In this document: positions 1 through 8,300 of the stretch, piece after piece | Numbering within the stretch: position 1 is the stretch's first letter | Layout: each line of letters starts with the position of its first letter | From: Polyangia bacterium | Lineage (GTDB): Bacteria; Myxococcota_A; Polyangia; Nannocystales; Nannocystaceae | Direction of reading: 5' to 3' | Length of the DNA stretch: 64,000 nucleotides | Assembly (NCBI GenBank): GCA_030429545.1 | Contig: JAUIFF010000004.1 | Span: 62,001 to 126,000 of the forward strand | The notes under the pieces: generated by a model | What the model saw: only the letters and a program-made list of their open reading frames with translations | What the model was told of the DNA's origin: nothing | Database searches by the model: none | Translations under genes and position numbers: made by a program

Positions 1-938
1 TCGGTGATGCGGGCGAGTGGAGCAATGCTGTCGACCCGGCGTCCCCAGGTCGCAAGCGCGGCGGTGGTCTCGAGGTCGAGGCCAAACCGGGCGACGACAT
101 GGCCGCGGGGTGTGCATTGGAGTTTGTCGCCGTTGCGCTCGAGCAAGCCAGCCCGTGCACATGCATCGACTGCCCGGGCGATCGCAGCCCGCAGCCGGCC
201 CATACCCCGGGTGCCACGCCACAGTCGCCGCGCAGTCAACGACCGCCGTGCCAGCTCCAGCAGTCGATCGGAGTCGACCGGACCACTTGCGGCGGCGTGG
301 ACCAACAACCGACCGAGCGGGAGGATCGGCAGGGCTCGGCTCGATGGCGGGGCCAGGGCCCCTTGGGGTCCGATGCCCAGCCAATCGTGCAATTCGTATT
401 CGACATCGGTCGCGGCCGGGTGTGCCCCGTCGAGCCAGATCACCATCCGTGGCATCGAGCCGGCCAGGGTCCGTACCCGGGTCAGCAACAGCTCGAGAGA
501 GGGCCCGACACTCGCATCGCCAAGGAGTTCGCCACGCTCGACGAGCAGGCAACCAATGTCGTCGAGCAGGTCGGGGTGGTCGATGAGTTGGGCGGCGAGG
601 GCCTCGGCAGTCGAGACAAATAGTCCGGCGCTCTGCATGCGTGGTGCCACCGACGAGGTCAGCAGCGAGACCTCACGGCGGGTGCCCAACACCGAGGTCA
701 ACTCGTCGGCCAACAGGCGGGCGCGATGGGTCGAGTGGGTCACGATCACCGCGCGAGTCTGGGGAGGCAGCGCCGCGGCCACGAGGGCTCCGAGCGCGAG
801 CTCTCCGGCGCCGAGCAGACGGTGACGGATCACCGCATGGGCGGGCGGAGCCGATTTTTCGACTGCCGGCGGCTGGGCGTCGAAAAACGAAAACTGTTGT
901 TGCGGGGTGGACCGGGCGGCTGCGGATGTGTGACGCAT
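1..938 (-). CDS. Ski2-like SF2 helicase relative, degenerate, cut by window edge
   Basis: I translated the minus strand by hand from an ATG at 936-938; the frame stays open to base 1, so about 312 residues are visible and the C-terminus lies outside. The order of blocks matches the first RecA-like domain of Ski2/Lhr-type helicases: a stretch like motif Ia (VIVTHSTHRARLLADEL), then FVSTAEALAAQL, HPDLLDDIGCLLVERGELLGD, SLELLLTRVR and a motif III-like VIWLDGAHPAATDVEYELH followed by DWLG. Known helicases have GxxxxGKT and DExH; here the first region reads GAGELALGALVAA and the second VERGE, so ATP hydrolysis is doubtful. A winged-helix-like tail (RGHVVARFGLDLETTAALA) follows. It may be an inactive partner of a helicase encoded to the left. 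Family assignment is moderate, function unknown. Confidence 0.6.
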   Translation of the reverse strand, partial: MRHTSAAARSTPQQQFSFFDAQPPAVEKSAPPAHAVIRHRLLGAGELALGALVAAALPPQTRAVIVTHSTHRARLLADELTSVLGTRREVSLLTSSVAPRMQSAGLFVSTAEALAAQLIDHPDLLDDIGCLLVERGELLGDASVGPSLELLLTRVRTLAGSMPRMVIWLDGAHPAATDVEYELHDWLGIGPQGALAPPSSRALPILPLGRLLVHAAASGPVDSDRLLELARRSLTARRLWRGTRGMGRLRAAIARAVDACARAGLLERNGDKLQCTPRGHVVARFGLDLETTAALATWGRRVDSIAPLARIT

Positions 939-1329
939 TTGTCGTCTCCGTGGTGAACCTTGGGTGGCGGGCACCTGCGACCGTGCAACAGCAACTTGAT
1001 CTGTCGGAGAACAAGTGGCTAGGTCACCGGCAAAACTGGGCCTAAAAACGATCGCCCGATCGGTTTTTTGCCTTCGCAGACCAGGTGACGAAGGGGGCGT
1101 GACGGGCCCTGTAAAACCTTGCAAGTACATAAAACGCTTGAGGTTCAGCGATTTCCCCGGACCGCGCCATGGCAGGCGGCTAAGGCGGCGCTCGTTGGGC
1201 AAAAAATAAAAATTTCGAGATGCTCAATGTTGCAACGAAAAATGCGCAGTTTTCGCCGTGTCGGTTCGCTGACTACATCGTTTCGCTGGTTTTTTGATTT
1301 TGTTGCCCCGGACCTGCCAGAATTTTCCC
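939..1329. other. Intergenic region, no gene seen
   Basis: Divergent spacer between the helicase-like gene and the small + strand gene. I find no supportable ORF. From about 1020 to 1320 it is noticeably AT-richer than its surroundings, as expected for promoters firing both ways, and it contains one TGYANNTRCA palindrome (TGCAAGTACA, 1120-1129). Confidence 0.5.
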
Positions 1330-1653
1330 ATGGACCTCATCCCCACTCACGAACGTCGTCGCCACCGAGTCTTCAGCACCCGGTTCACCGAGTACCACCT
1401 GCGCGACGACGAGTGCGTCGGTGTGCGCGATATCGCCTCGGGGGATTGGCTCAATGAGCACGCGGCGCTGCGGCTGCGCGCGGTTCAGATCCCACCGATG
1501 GGGCAAGATCGCTCGTGGGTCGGTCGTCGACTTCAGTTTTGGGGGCGCTACGCCGATGTACTGACCTCACCGGTACAAGGTACCGCGCGTCCCGAGCGAA
1601 AGTTTATCGACTCGTACATCAGCCAGGCGGTCTCAGGAGAGATCGTCGACTAG
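1330..1653 (+). CDS. Small conserved-looking hypothetical protein, 107 aa
   Basis: ATG at 1330 (MDLIPTHERRRHR) is chosen over an in-frame TTG at 1294. The product is soluble and polar, with no signal peptide, membrane segment or motif I recognise. It contains VGVRDIASGDWLNEHAALRL and a Trp/Arg/Phe-rich centre (SWVGRRLQFWGRYADV). The protein-like composition and the high GC at third positions support a real gene. Function unknown. It is followed by about 180 bases of spacer before the phosphorylase. Confidence 0.5.
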   Translation: MDLIPTHERRRHRVFSTRFTEYHLRDDECVGVRDIASGDWLNEHAALRLRAVQIPPMGQDRSWVGRRLQFWGRYADVLTSPVQGTARPERKFIDSYISQAVSGEIVD

Positions 1654-1832
1654 TAAGCGTTGACTGCGTGATGCGCGGGCCTTTTTGGGCGTGAACCGGT
1701 TTTTGAGAAGCGTGCAGTCGTTACTGCAGCGTCGCGTCTGAAGAACTCGTTTCGCGCCCAAAAATTCACCGCGAACCCTTTGGGGGGGCGAGGTTTTGGA
1801 TAAGGGGCGCTTAGCCCATATGCTCCGCGGCC

Positions 1833-2762
1833 ATGGCCACCGGCAACACTGCGATTCACCCCGCCTCTCGCCAAGCTCGTCACACCCTGGTGTTGGGGGT
1901 TGTCGGCGGGTCGGGGCTTTACGATTTAGATGGTCTGACCGCGGTCGAGACCCATACAATTTCGACGCCCTACGGTGAGCCTTCGGGGCCGTACACCTGT
2001 GGCGAGTTGGCGCGCGACGGTCGGGCGCCGCTGCGGGTTGTGTTTTTGCCGCGGCACGGCTCGGGTCATCTCCACCTGCCGGGTGAGATCAACTACCGCG
2101 CCAACATCCACGGCTTCAAACAGCTCGGTGTCACTCACCTGGTCAGTGTCTCGGCAGTTGGTTCGTTGCAAGAGCACATCGCGCCTGGCCACCTCGTGGT
2201 GCCCGACCAGTTTATCGACCGCACACGGCTGCGGGCCGGCAGCTTTTTTGGCGATGGGATCGTCGCCCATGTGCAGCTCGGCGATCCGATGTGTGGACGG
2301 TTGCGTGCACGCCTACTGGCGGCCGCCCACAGCGAGGCCGGCGACACCACGATTCACGACGGCGGTATTTGTATGGTCATGGAAGGCCCGGCGTTTAGCA
2401 CCCGCGCCGAGTCGAACCTCTATCGCAGCTGGGGGGCCAGTGTGATCGGCATGACGGGGATGCCCGAGGCCAAACTCGCGCGCGAGGCCGAGATGGCCTA
2501 CGCATTGCTTGCATGTTCAACCGATTACGACTGCTGGCACGAGAGCGAAGAAGAGGTCACGGTCGAGGCCGTGGTCGCGGTTATGCGTCGCAACGTCGCC
2601 GCCGCCCGGCGAGTGGTCCGGCGGTTGGCCGTCGACTTGCCGCAGACAACCGAGGAGCTTCCCTATCCACAGTCGCTGCGGCACGCGATCATCACCGACC
2701 GTTCGCGGATATCGGCGGCCACGCGGGAACGTATCGACCTGATTGCCGGTCACTACCTGTAG
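1833..2762 (+). CDS. mtnP: S-methyl-5'-thioadenosine phosphorylase
   Basis: This 309-residue enzyme would cleave methylthioadenosine with phosphate to adenine and methylthioribose-1-phosphate, the salvage step after polyamine synthesis or other SAM use, in the cytoplasm. The nucleoside phosphorylase family signature is complete: GVVGGSGLYDL near residue 25, LPRHGSGH near 75, HLPGEINYRANIHGF followed by LVSVSAVGSL (85-115), EGPAFSTRAES near 190, GMTGMPEAKLAREAEM near 210 and STDYDCWH. Length matches the family. The Asp in the STDYDCW stretch favours 6-aminopurine (MTA/adenosine) over hypoxanthine substrates, an inference from family knowledge. The ATG at 1833 gives a short extra N-terminus before the core. 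The last codons, Gly-His-Tyr-Leu-stop, are also the first unit of a tandem repeat running downstream. Other mtn genes are not nearby. Confidence 0.9.
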   Translation: MATGNTAIHPASRQARHTLVLGVVGGSGLYDLDGLTAVETHTISTPYGEPSGPYTCGELARDGRAPLRVVFLPRHGSGHLHLPGEINYRANIHGFKQLGVTHLVSVSAVGSLQEHIAPGHLVVPDQFIDRTRLRAGSFFGDGIVAHVQLGDPMCGRLRARLLAAAHSEAGDTTIHDGGICMVMEGPAFSTRAESNLYRSWGASVIGMTGMPEAKLAREAEMAYALLACSTDYDCWHESEEEVTVEAVVAVMRRNVAAARRVVRRLAVDLPQTTEELPYPQSLRHAIITDRSRISAATRERIDLIAGHYL

Positions 2763-2922
2763 CCGGTCCTTTAGCGGGTCACTACCTGTAGCCGGTCCTT
2801 TAGCGGGTCACGACCTTTAGCGGGTCACGACCTTTAGCGGGTCACGACCTGTAGCGGGTCACGACCTTTAGCGGGTCACGACCTGTAGCGGGTCACGACC
2901 TGTAGCGGGTCACTACCTGTAG
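2747..2922. repeat. 17-bp tandem repeat growing out of the mtnP stop codon
   Basis: Units close to TAGCGGGTCACGACCTK follow each other about nine times. The first units read GGTCACTACCTGTAGC and include the TAG of mtnP (2760-2762). Units alternate in ACTACC versus ACGACC and in T versus G before TAGC. The array looks like slippage amplification of the gene's 3' end. Nothing else is seen up to the next gene at 3088. Confidence 0.85.
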
Positions 2923-3087
2923 GCAGTTCGGCCGGTTTGTGGGACCACGCGGGCAACGGCCACGCGAAGATTGCTTGGGGCCCGTCGAAAACCGCGGAGG
3001 TGGATATGGCCGCGAGGTGGCTCGAACTTGCGACATGGCGCGGGATAGGCGAGTGTAGGGACAGCTTTACCTGCTTGGAGCCGACAC

Positions 3088-3978
3088 ATGCGTCCACAAC
3101 TTCTGGTTTGCTCAATTGTTTTCGCGCCACTTTTTGCCTGTGGCGAACCGACCGGTGAGACCCAGGGGACGGCCGCGACAACTAGCGATGACACCTCGGG
3201 TAGCGACGCGACAACGACCACCGGGAACAACTCAACCACGGATACTTCGACCACAGAAGGCCCTTTGCCCGACATGCCCAAGGGCGACGGCAATCAGTGC
3301 AGCCTGATCCTGCAAGACTGCAACGACGGCGAAAAGTGTGTGCCGTGGAACGAAAACGGCGGCATCTTTCCCGACGGGGTCAAGTGCGTGCCCGAGCCGG
3401 CCAACGCCGACGCGATTGGCAGCGAGTGTGCGGTCCTCAACGGCTTTGGCAACGGCGAGGACAGCTGCCAAAAAGGTTCGATCTGCCTCGACCTCGATGA
3501 CGACGGCGCGGCCACCTGTGTCGAGTTTTGCAGCGGCTCGCTCGACAACCCGTTTTGCATGGACGAGGATTACAAATGCGTGCCCTTGTTTGAGCCCGAG
3601 GTCCCGCTGTGTTTTCGCAAGTGCGACCCGTTGGTCCAAAACTGTGGCGAGAGCGAAGGCTGTTTTATGGACGCCCTAACGATCGGCTCCGAGGGATTTG
3701 TTTGTATGCCGCTGGTCGAAAACACTTCCGAGGGGCAGGGAGACTACGGTGAGTTGTGCATTGCAGCCTCCAACTGTAAACCCGGTTTTTCGTGCATTTG
3801 GCCCGAGAACGTGCCCGACTGCCCCTATATCTATTGTTGTACGCCGTGGTGCAATACCCAAAACGGCGACGACGATTGCACCCCATTTGATTCGCAACTC
3901 AACTGTATTCCCTGGTACGAGCCCGGCCAAGAAACCCCAGGGTTTGAGAATGTTGGGATTTGCGGGATTATCCCCTAG
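3088..3978 (+). CDS. Cys-rich secreted lipoprotein, 296 aa
   Basis: The N-terminus MRPQLLVCSIVFAPLFAC is a short signal peptide with lipobox LFAC, so the mature protein should be lipid-anchored. A Thr/Ser/Gly/Asp linker (residues 20-60) leads to a region of about 230 residues with over 20 cysteines, spaced as in small disulfide-stabilised repeats (CSLILQDCNDGEKC, CAVLNGFGNGEDSC, CKPGFSCIWP). This architecture is typical of myxobacterial surface lipoproteins of unknown role. No catalytic motif is visible. The gene stands alone. Its stop codon (3976-3978) touches the left arm of a large inverted repeat. Confidence 0.75.
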   Translation: MRPQLLVCSIVFAPLFACGEPTGETQGTAATTSDDTSGSDATTTTGNNSTTDTSTTEGPLPDMPKGDGNQCSLILQDCNDGEKCVPWNENGGIFPDGVKCVPEPANADAIGSECAVLNGFGNGEDSCQKGSICLDLDDDGAATCVEFCSGSLDNPFCMDEDYKCVPLFEPEVPLCFRKCDPLVQNCGESEGCFMDALTIGSEGFVCMPLVENTSEGQGDYGELCIAASNCKPGFSCIWPENVPDCPYIYCCTPWCNTQNGDDDCTPFDSQLNCIPWYEPGQETPGFENVGICGIIP

Positions 3979-4155
3979 CCCGGATACCTCACCAAGTTTC
4001 AAAAGCGAGACCGCCAAAGGTGCGTAGTCATTGGGCGCGCGGACTGACGAGCGACGAAAGTCGCACTTGCGGTGCGTCGAGGAGTGAGAAGGGAGCACGG
4101 TCAATGTATGTGTACATTTGGCGGTCGCAGCCGAAATTTGGTGAGGTATTCGGGC
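3978..4155 (+). ncRNA. Candidate structured RNA: ~40-bp closing stem with internal GAAA hairpin
   Basis: The left arm (3978-4018) and right arm (4117-4155) are complementary over about 36 positions, interrupted by one internal loop. In the long outer helix the only two non-Watson-Crick positions are G against T, i.e. G.U pairs in a + strand transcript but C/A mismatches on the - strand, which points to a + strand RNA. Between the arms lies a perfect GCGAC-GAAA-GTCGC hairpin (4051-4064) with a GNRA tetraloop. No U-tract follows the right arm, so it is not a standard intrinsic terminator. It starts at the stop codon of the upstream lipoprotein gene and could be a 3' UTR element or an independent RNA. 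No known family is recognised. Confidence 0.45.
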
Positions 4156-4213
4156 TAACAGTACGCCAAACCTGGCCACAACGCGCGGGAATGCCACGGG
4201 CTATTAGCTAAGA

Positions 4214-4246
4214 GCCTGTCGGGGTCAACGAAAAGACCGGACAGGC
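4214..4246 (+). terminator. GC-rich hairpin, possible transcription end
   Basis: GCCTGTC...GGGTC and GACC...GGACAGGC form a stem of about 11 pairs around a short A-rich loop. No U-run follows. It lies between the structured element and the next gene's promoter region, so termination or insulation is possible but unproven. Confidence 0.3.
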
Positions 4247-4338
4247 CGTCGCTACCGGGTTCGCAATATCGCCACACTTCGGAGTCGGTATTGCTAGATT
4301 CACTGCACAGCGGAGTCTCTAACCAGTAGACTGCACGG

Positions 4339-5145
4339 GTGCAGATATTGCCAAACGACTATTTCGTATTGGGTGCAATCACCCTGTTGTTCACCAGCGG
4401 ATGTACCACAACCTATGCTCCGCCGATTCGTATGCCACAGTATGGCAGCCCCGGGCGCGTCGACCAGGGGCGCATGGAAGTTGGTGGCGGGGTTGGGGGT
4501 CTCAGTGGCCCGACGGTCTGGGGAGGTCCGAGCATCGGCTATGGCGTCCGCGATTGGCTGGCGATTGAGGCAGGTGGCGACTTTTATTCCGTCGGTAAGC
4601 CCGGTGGCTGGGCCATGGGATTTGGCGGGATGCGCCTGACCTACGCCCCCAAGCGTCACCGCAAGATCTACTCGGCGCTCGACGGCGAGTTCGGGCTCGG
4701 TGCCGGGGTCGGCGGGATGATGTGTGGTGGCCAGGGCTACGTCACCGACGGCGAGGGAGAGTTCGAAGGGCAAAAGGTGTGTCGCGAGGGGCCCACTCCG
4801 GTCAACCCTGCGGCATTCGGTGCCTATACAGGTATCGGCTACGGACTTCACCTCAGTTTCTTCTCGCTGTTTGCCCGCTCGCGTGTACAAACCTCGATCG
4901 CCGACCGGATTCCCGGCACCCTGTGGGGCAACTTCAACCTCGGGATGCAGTTTCGCATCGCCAAGCACGTCGATATCTACGGCGGCGGGGGGATTGTCGG
5001 CCTCATCAACCGCTACAGCGACGGCTACGGGTGGACCTGGGACGCCGGCTTGGTTGTCCACTTTGAGCCGGGCAAAAACCGCAAGGGCGTGCAAAGGCGC
5101 GGGCCAGGTGCTGCGCGTCGCGGCAAGTTGTATGTGCAGCGATAG
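4339..5145 (+). CDS. Predicted outer-membrane lipoprotein, glycine-rich beta structure, 268 aa
   Basis: The signal peptide ends in a lipobox at about residue 22 (LLFTSGC followed by TTTYAPP). The rest is rich in Gly, Tyr, Phe and alternating hydrophobic residues (VWGGPSIGYGVRDWLAIEAG, FNLGMQFRIAKHVDIYGGGG), the pattern of antiparallel beta-strands with aromatic girdles, so a small barrel is likely. The C-terminal Lys/Arg-rich tail (from about residue 245) is unusual for a barrel end. The ATG at 4339 is used; the region upstream has no other in-frame ATG. No enzyme motif seen, substrate unknown. One TGYANNTRCA palindrome lies within the last codons (5129-5138). Confidence 0.6.
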   Translation: MQILPNDYFVLGAITLLFTSGCTTTYAPPIRMPQYGSPGRVDQGRMEVGGGVGGLSGPTVWGGPSIGYGVRDWLAIEAGGDFYSVGKPGGWAMGFGGMRLTYAPKRHRKIYSALDGEFGLGAGVGGMMCGGQGYVTDGEGEFEGQKVCREGPTPVNPAAFGAYTGIGYGLHLSFFSLFARSRVQTSIADRIPGTLWGNFNLGMQFRIAKHVDIYGGGGIVGLINRYSDGYGWTWDAGLVVHFEPGKNRKGVQRRGPGAARRGKLYVQR

Positions 5146-5229
5146 CGCGGACTCGCCGTTCGCTGGGGCGCTCGCCCCCACATGTTCGCCGCAAAACTGT
5201 GGGCTCACTGCCATCTCATGTCGGCGACA

Positions 5230-5360
5230 GGGCCGATGGTTGCTTAGCAGGCACATTGCATGCGGGCGGTCAGGCTCGGTGCCTCGTCGGCTCACGGCCA
5301 TTGCATGGACGCGATCGGGCCGACGATTGCTTGGCAGACACATTGCGTGCCGGTGGTAGG
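5230..5360. repeat. Two diverged copies of a ~40-bp unit
   Basis: The segment starting GGGCCGATGGTTGCTTAGCA (5230) recurs as GGGCCGACGATTGCTTGGCA (5317), continuing similarly through ACATTGCRTGC. It fills the gap between two convergent genes. No gene seen here. Confidence 0.6.
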
Positions 5361-8300
5361 TTAGTTACCTTCGTCGGTTGACGTTTCCTGTGCAGGTACA
5401 ACCTTTCCTGGGGTCACCGAAACCGTCGGTTTGCTGCCATCCCAGGTGATCGTGATGACTTCATAGGCCACCTCGCGGTCGCCCGGGATCCCGCGGTGGC
5501 GCACCACAAAGTCGCCGACCGATTCGCCACCCTGGGTATGGAGGGCGTACAGGCCGACGTCGTGGCCATCGATGACATCGCCGTTGAGCACCGGCGTCGG
5601 CTCGGGCTCCTGTTTGTCATCGTCGGCCTTGGGCTTGGTCACAACCGGTTTGGGTGCGAGCACGAGGTCGGCACCTAGGTCGTGCCAGCGCAGCAGTGTC
5701 AGGGTCGCGGGGCCGTCAAACACCTGCAAACGGCCGAGCTCTCGGGCCACCGCGTCGGCGGGGATTTCTGCGCTTCCAGCCTGTGCATCAGCAAATAGTT
5801 TGGCGAGCAACACCGTGGCGTGGAGCCGGGCAAATCGCCTGGGATCGTCGGGTCCCGGGCGTCCTTCGCCGGTTGCGACCTTGCGCAGGATTCTTCGCGC
5901 CTCGTCGGTCCGGCCTGTGCCGGCGGCGGCAAGGGCCACTCGGATCACCGCGGTTTGGTCGTCGGGGGCGAGCTCGACCAAGTCCGTGTACTGGCGATAG
6001 GCGTGCTCATACCAGCCGTGGCGCAAGAAGATGTCGCCGAGCAGTCGCCGGCTGGCGACACTTCGCGGGTCGAACTCGACGATCTCCGAATAGATCCGGC
6101 GAGCCTGCTGCTCGTCGCCCTGGCGGGCAAATAGCTCGCCGAGCTGCTGCGCCAGCAATGGGGTCATCAGGCCCTGGTCCCGCAACCGACGGCCGCGGGT
6201 GAGTGCACGGCTCAGCTGCCCGTGTTGAACGAGCAGCTTGAGCATCCGGCGTTCGCCCTGGGGGTCACCCGGTGCCCGGGACAGGGCTTCTTGCACGAGT
6301 GCGAGTTGCTGGCGGGCAACTTCGGCCGGGTCGTCGTCGGTGATCAGCAGCAGTTGGCGATCGACATCTTGCCAATCGATGCCGCCACCAAACATGGCTT
6401 CTTCGACAGCTGCGATCAGGCCCGGGTCGACCAACCGGCGCAACAGCCCGCGGGCGAGGTAGTTACGAGCCTCGGTTTCGCCGCTGAAGTGGGCGAGCAG
6501 CAGGGAGATGGCTTGCTCGTTGGTGGCGCGTTCGATCAGCAACTGCAAGAACACCCGCTGGCCCTTCCAGCCCTTGATCTCGCAACTGCCAGCTGCCGAT
6601 TCGTAGACGTTGAGGTAACCGAGCATGTTGGGTTGGGCATCTAGGCGGTTGGTCCACAACACCCGCCGTTGCGAGCGGCTGCGAGCGGCGGCATCGGAGC
6701 ACGGGAGTTTGCGACCGCGGGCGACCGGCGAAACAGGTTGTGGTTTGCGAACCCGCCGGCGGATCGGTTTTTTCTTCTTACCCTCGGGCCCGTCGCTGGC
6801 GATCTGCTTGGAGCTTGTAGGTACATGTTTGCTGGACTTGGTGCCGAGGCCAATGCCGTCGTTGTCGCGCGAGCCTCCCCCGCCCTGGCCGGAGCCCTTG
6901 AGACTGCCCAAAATCCCGCTGTTGCGGGCGTTCTCGACCGACTCAGGGGGCGGCACGGGTGGCGGTGCTTCCGATTCGTCGGCGCCCCAGCGATCGCGGT
7001 TGCGGCTATCTTCCTTGGATGCAGTCTTTGCATTTGCACTGATATCGTCGGATTCGCCACGGAGTTTGCCCCCCTCATCGCCGTGTGAGGGCGCGGCCTG
7101 ACCCATGGGCGCCTGCTCCTCCTCGATCGTTTTCTCGGCGGCCGTTGGTTTCGGGGTAGAGGCAGCCTGTCCGGCCTGGGCCGGTTGATCGGCGACATTG
7201 TCAGCGGGCGGCTCGCGTGAGTCACTCATCGCCCCACAGCCAAACGGTGCTGAGAAAAACCCGGCGGCGGCGGTCAGTGGGGTCGTCTTTGTGGGCTCGG
7301 CAAACCGACTGGCGTCGGCAGTCAGGCGCAGGCCGAGCGAGCGGTAGCGCCGGGTGATGCCCTGCTGGGCATAGGCAGACTCGCTGTCGAGGGCCAAAAA
7401 CGAGGTGAACGGGGTCATCAAGCCGTACTCGAGGCCGAGTGAAAGCACCTTGCCGCGGATCGCCTGCGGTCCCCGGGTGTCGGTGAGCAACCGGTCGACA
7501 TGGGCCGCAGCCCACAGCCGCGGAACGATCCGGTCGATCACGCCGGTGACGTGCTTGAGCTTGTGGGTGGTCTCAAACGCCTCGCCACCGATACGCCCAC
7601 GCACCGTGACGTCCTCGGGAAGGTCGTTGTGGGTGCGGGCAAACAACACAAGCTCCTGGCCGCGCGAGAGTTTGCCCGAAACATTTGTAAATACATCGTC
7701 GAGGCCCTCGCCGAGGTCGAGCGAGAGTTCGGTAATCGTCGGGGTTTTGAGGGCGCCTGAAAGCTCGAGTGCGCGTACCACTGCCTGCTCGGGGGCGGTT
7801 ACCCGGCGAAAGTCCCCACCGCCAACCCGGGCCAAGCGCGTGAGCATGGCCTGGTCGATGTCGGCCCCAACACCCATGGTAAAAAGCCGCGCCGATGAGC
7901 CGGTGATCGACCGCCGCAGGCGTTCGCTGAGGGCATCTCCATCGCGCTCGCCACTGGTGACCAGACCATCGCCGATATAGACAATCGCCGGCTGGTCGAG
8001 CCCGTGGACCCGCGACAGTGCCTGTTCAAAGATGGCTCCCAAATCGGTTGCACCCCCGGCACTGTGTTTGGCGACCGACTCGAGCGCCTGCGAGATCTTT
8101 TCGGGGGTTGCCTCGGCCAGGCCCTCACTCGGAAACAGGACCTCCGCGGTGACATCGGCCCGCATCACGGCAAATCGATCACCGGCAGAGAGGCTGCGCA
8201 GCAAGGCTTCAGCGACCGCGAGTTTGGTCTGTTGCTCCGAGGCGTCGCCGGCCGCCGAGGTATCGACCACCACCACAACATCGCCACGGGGTTGCTCGAT

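Noticed and set aside
4..825. 273-residue + strand ORF
   Set aside because: Shadow of the minus-strand helicase-like gene, whose translation has recognisable motif blocks.
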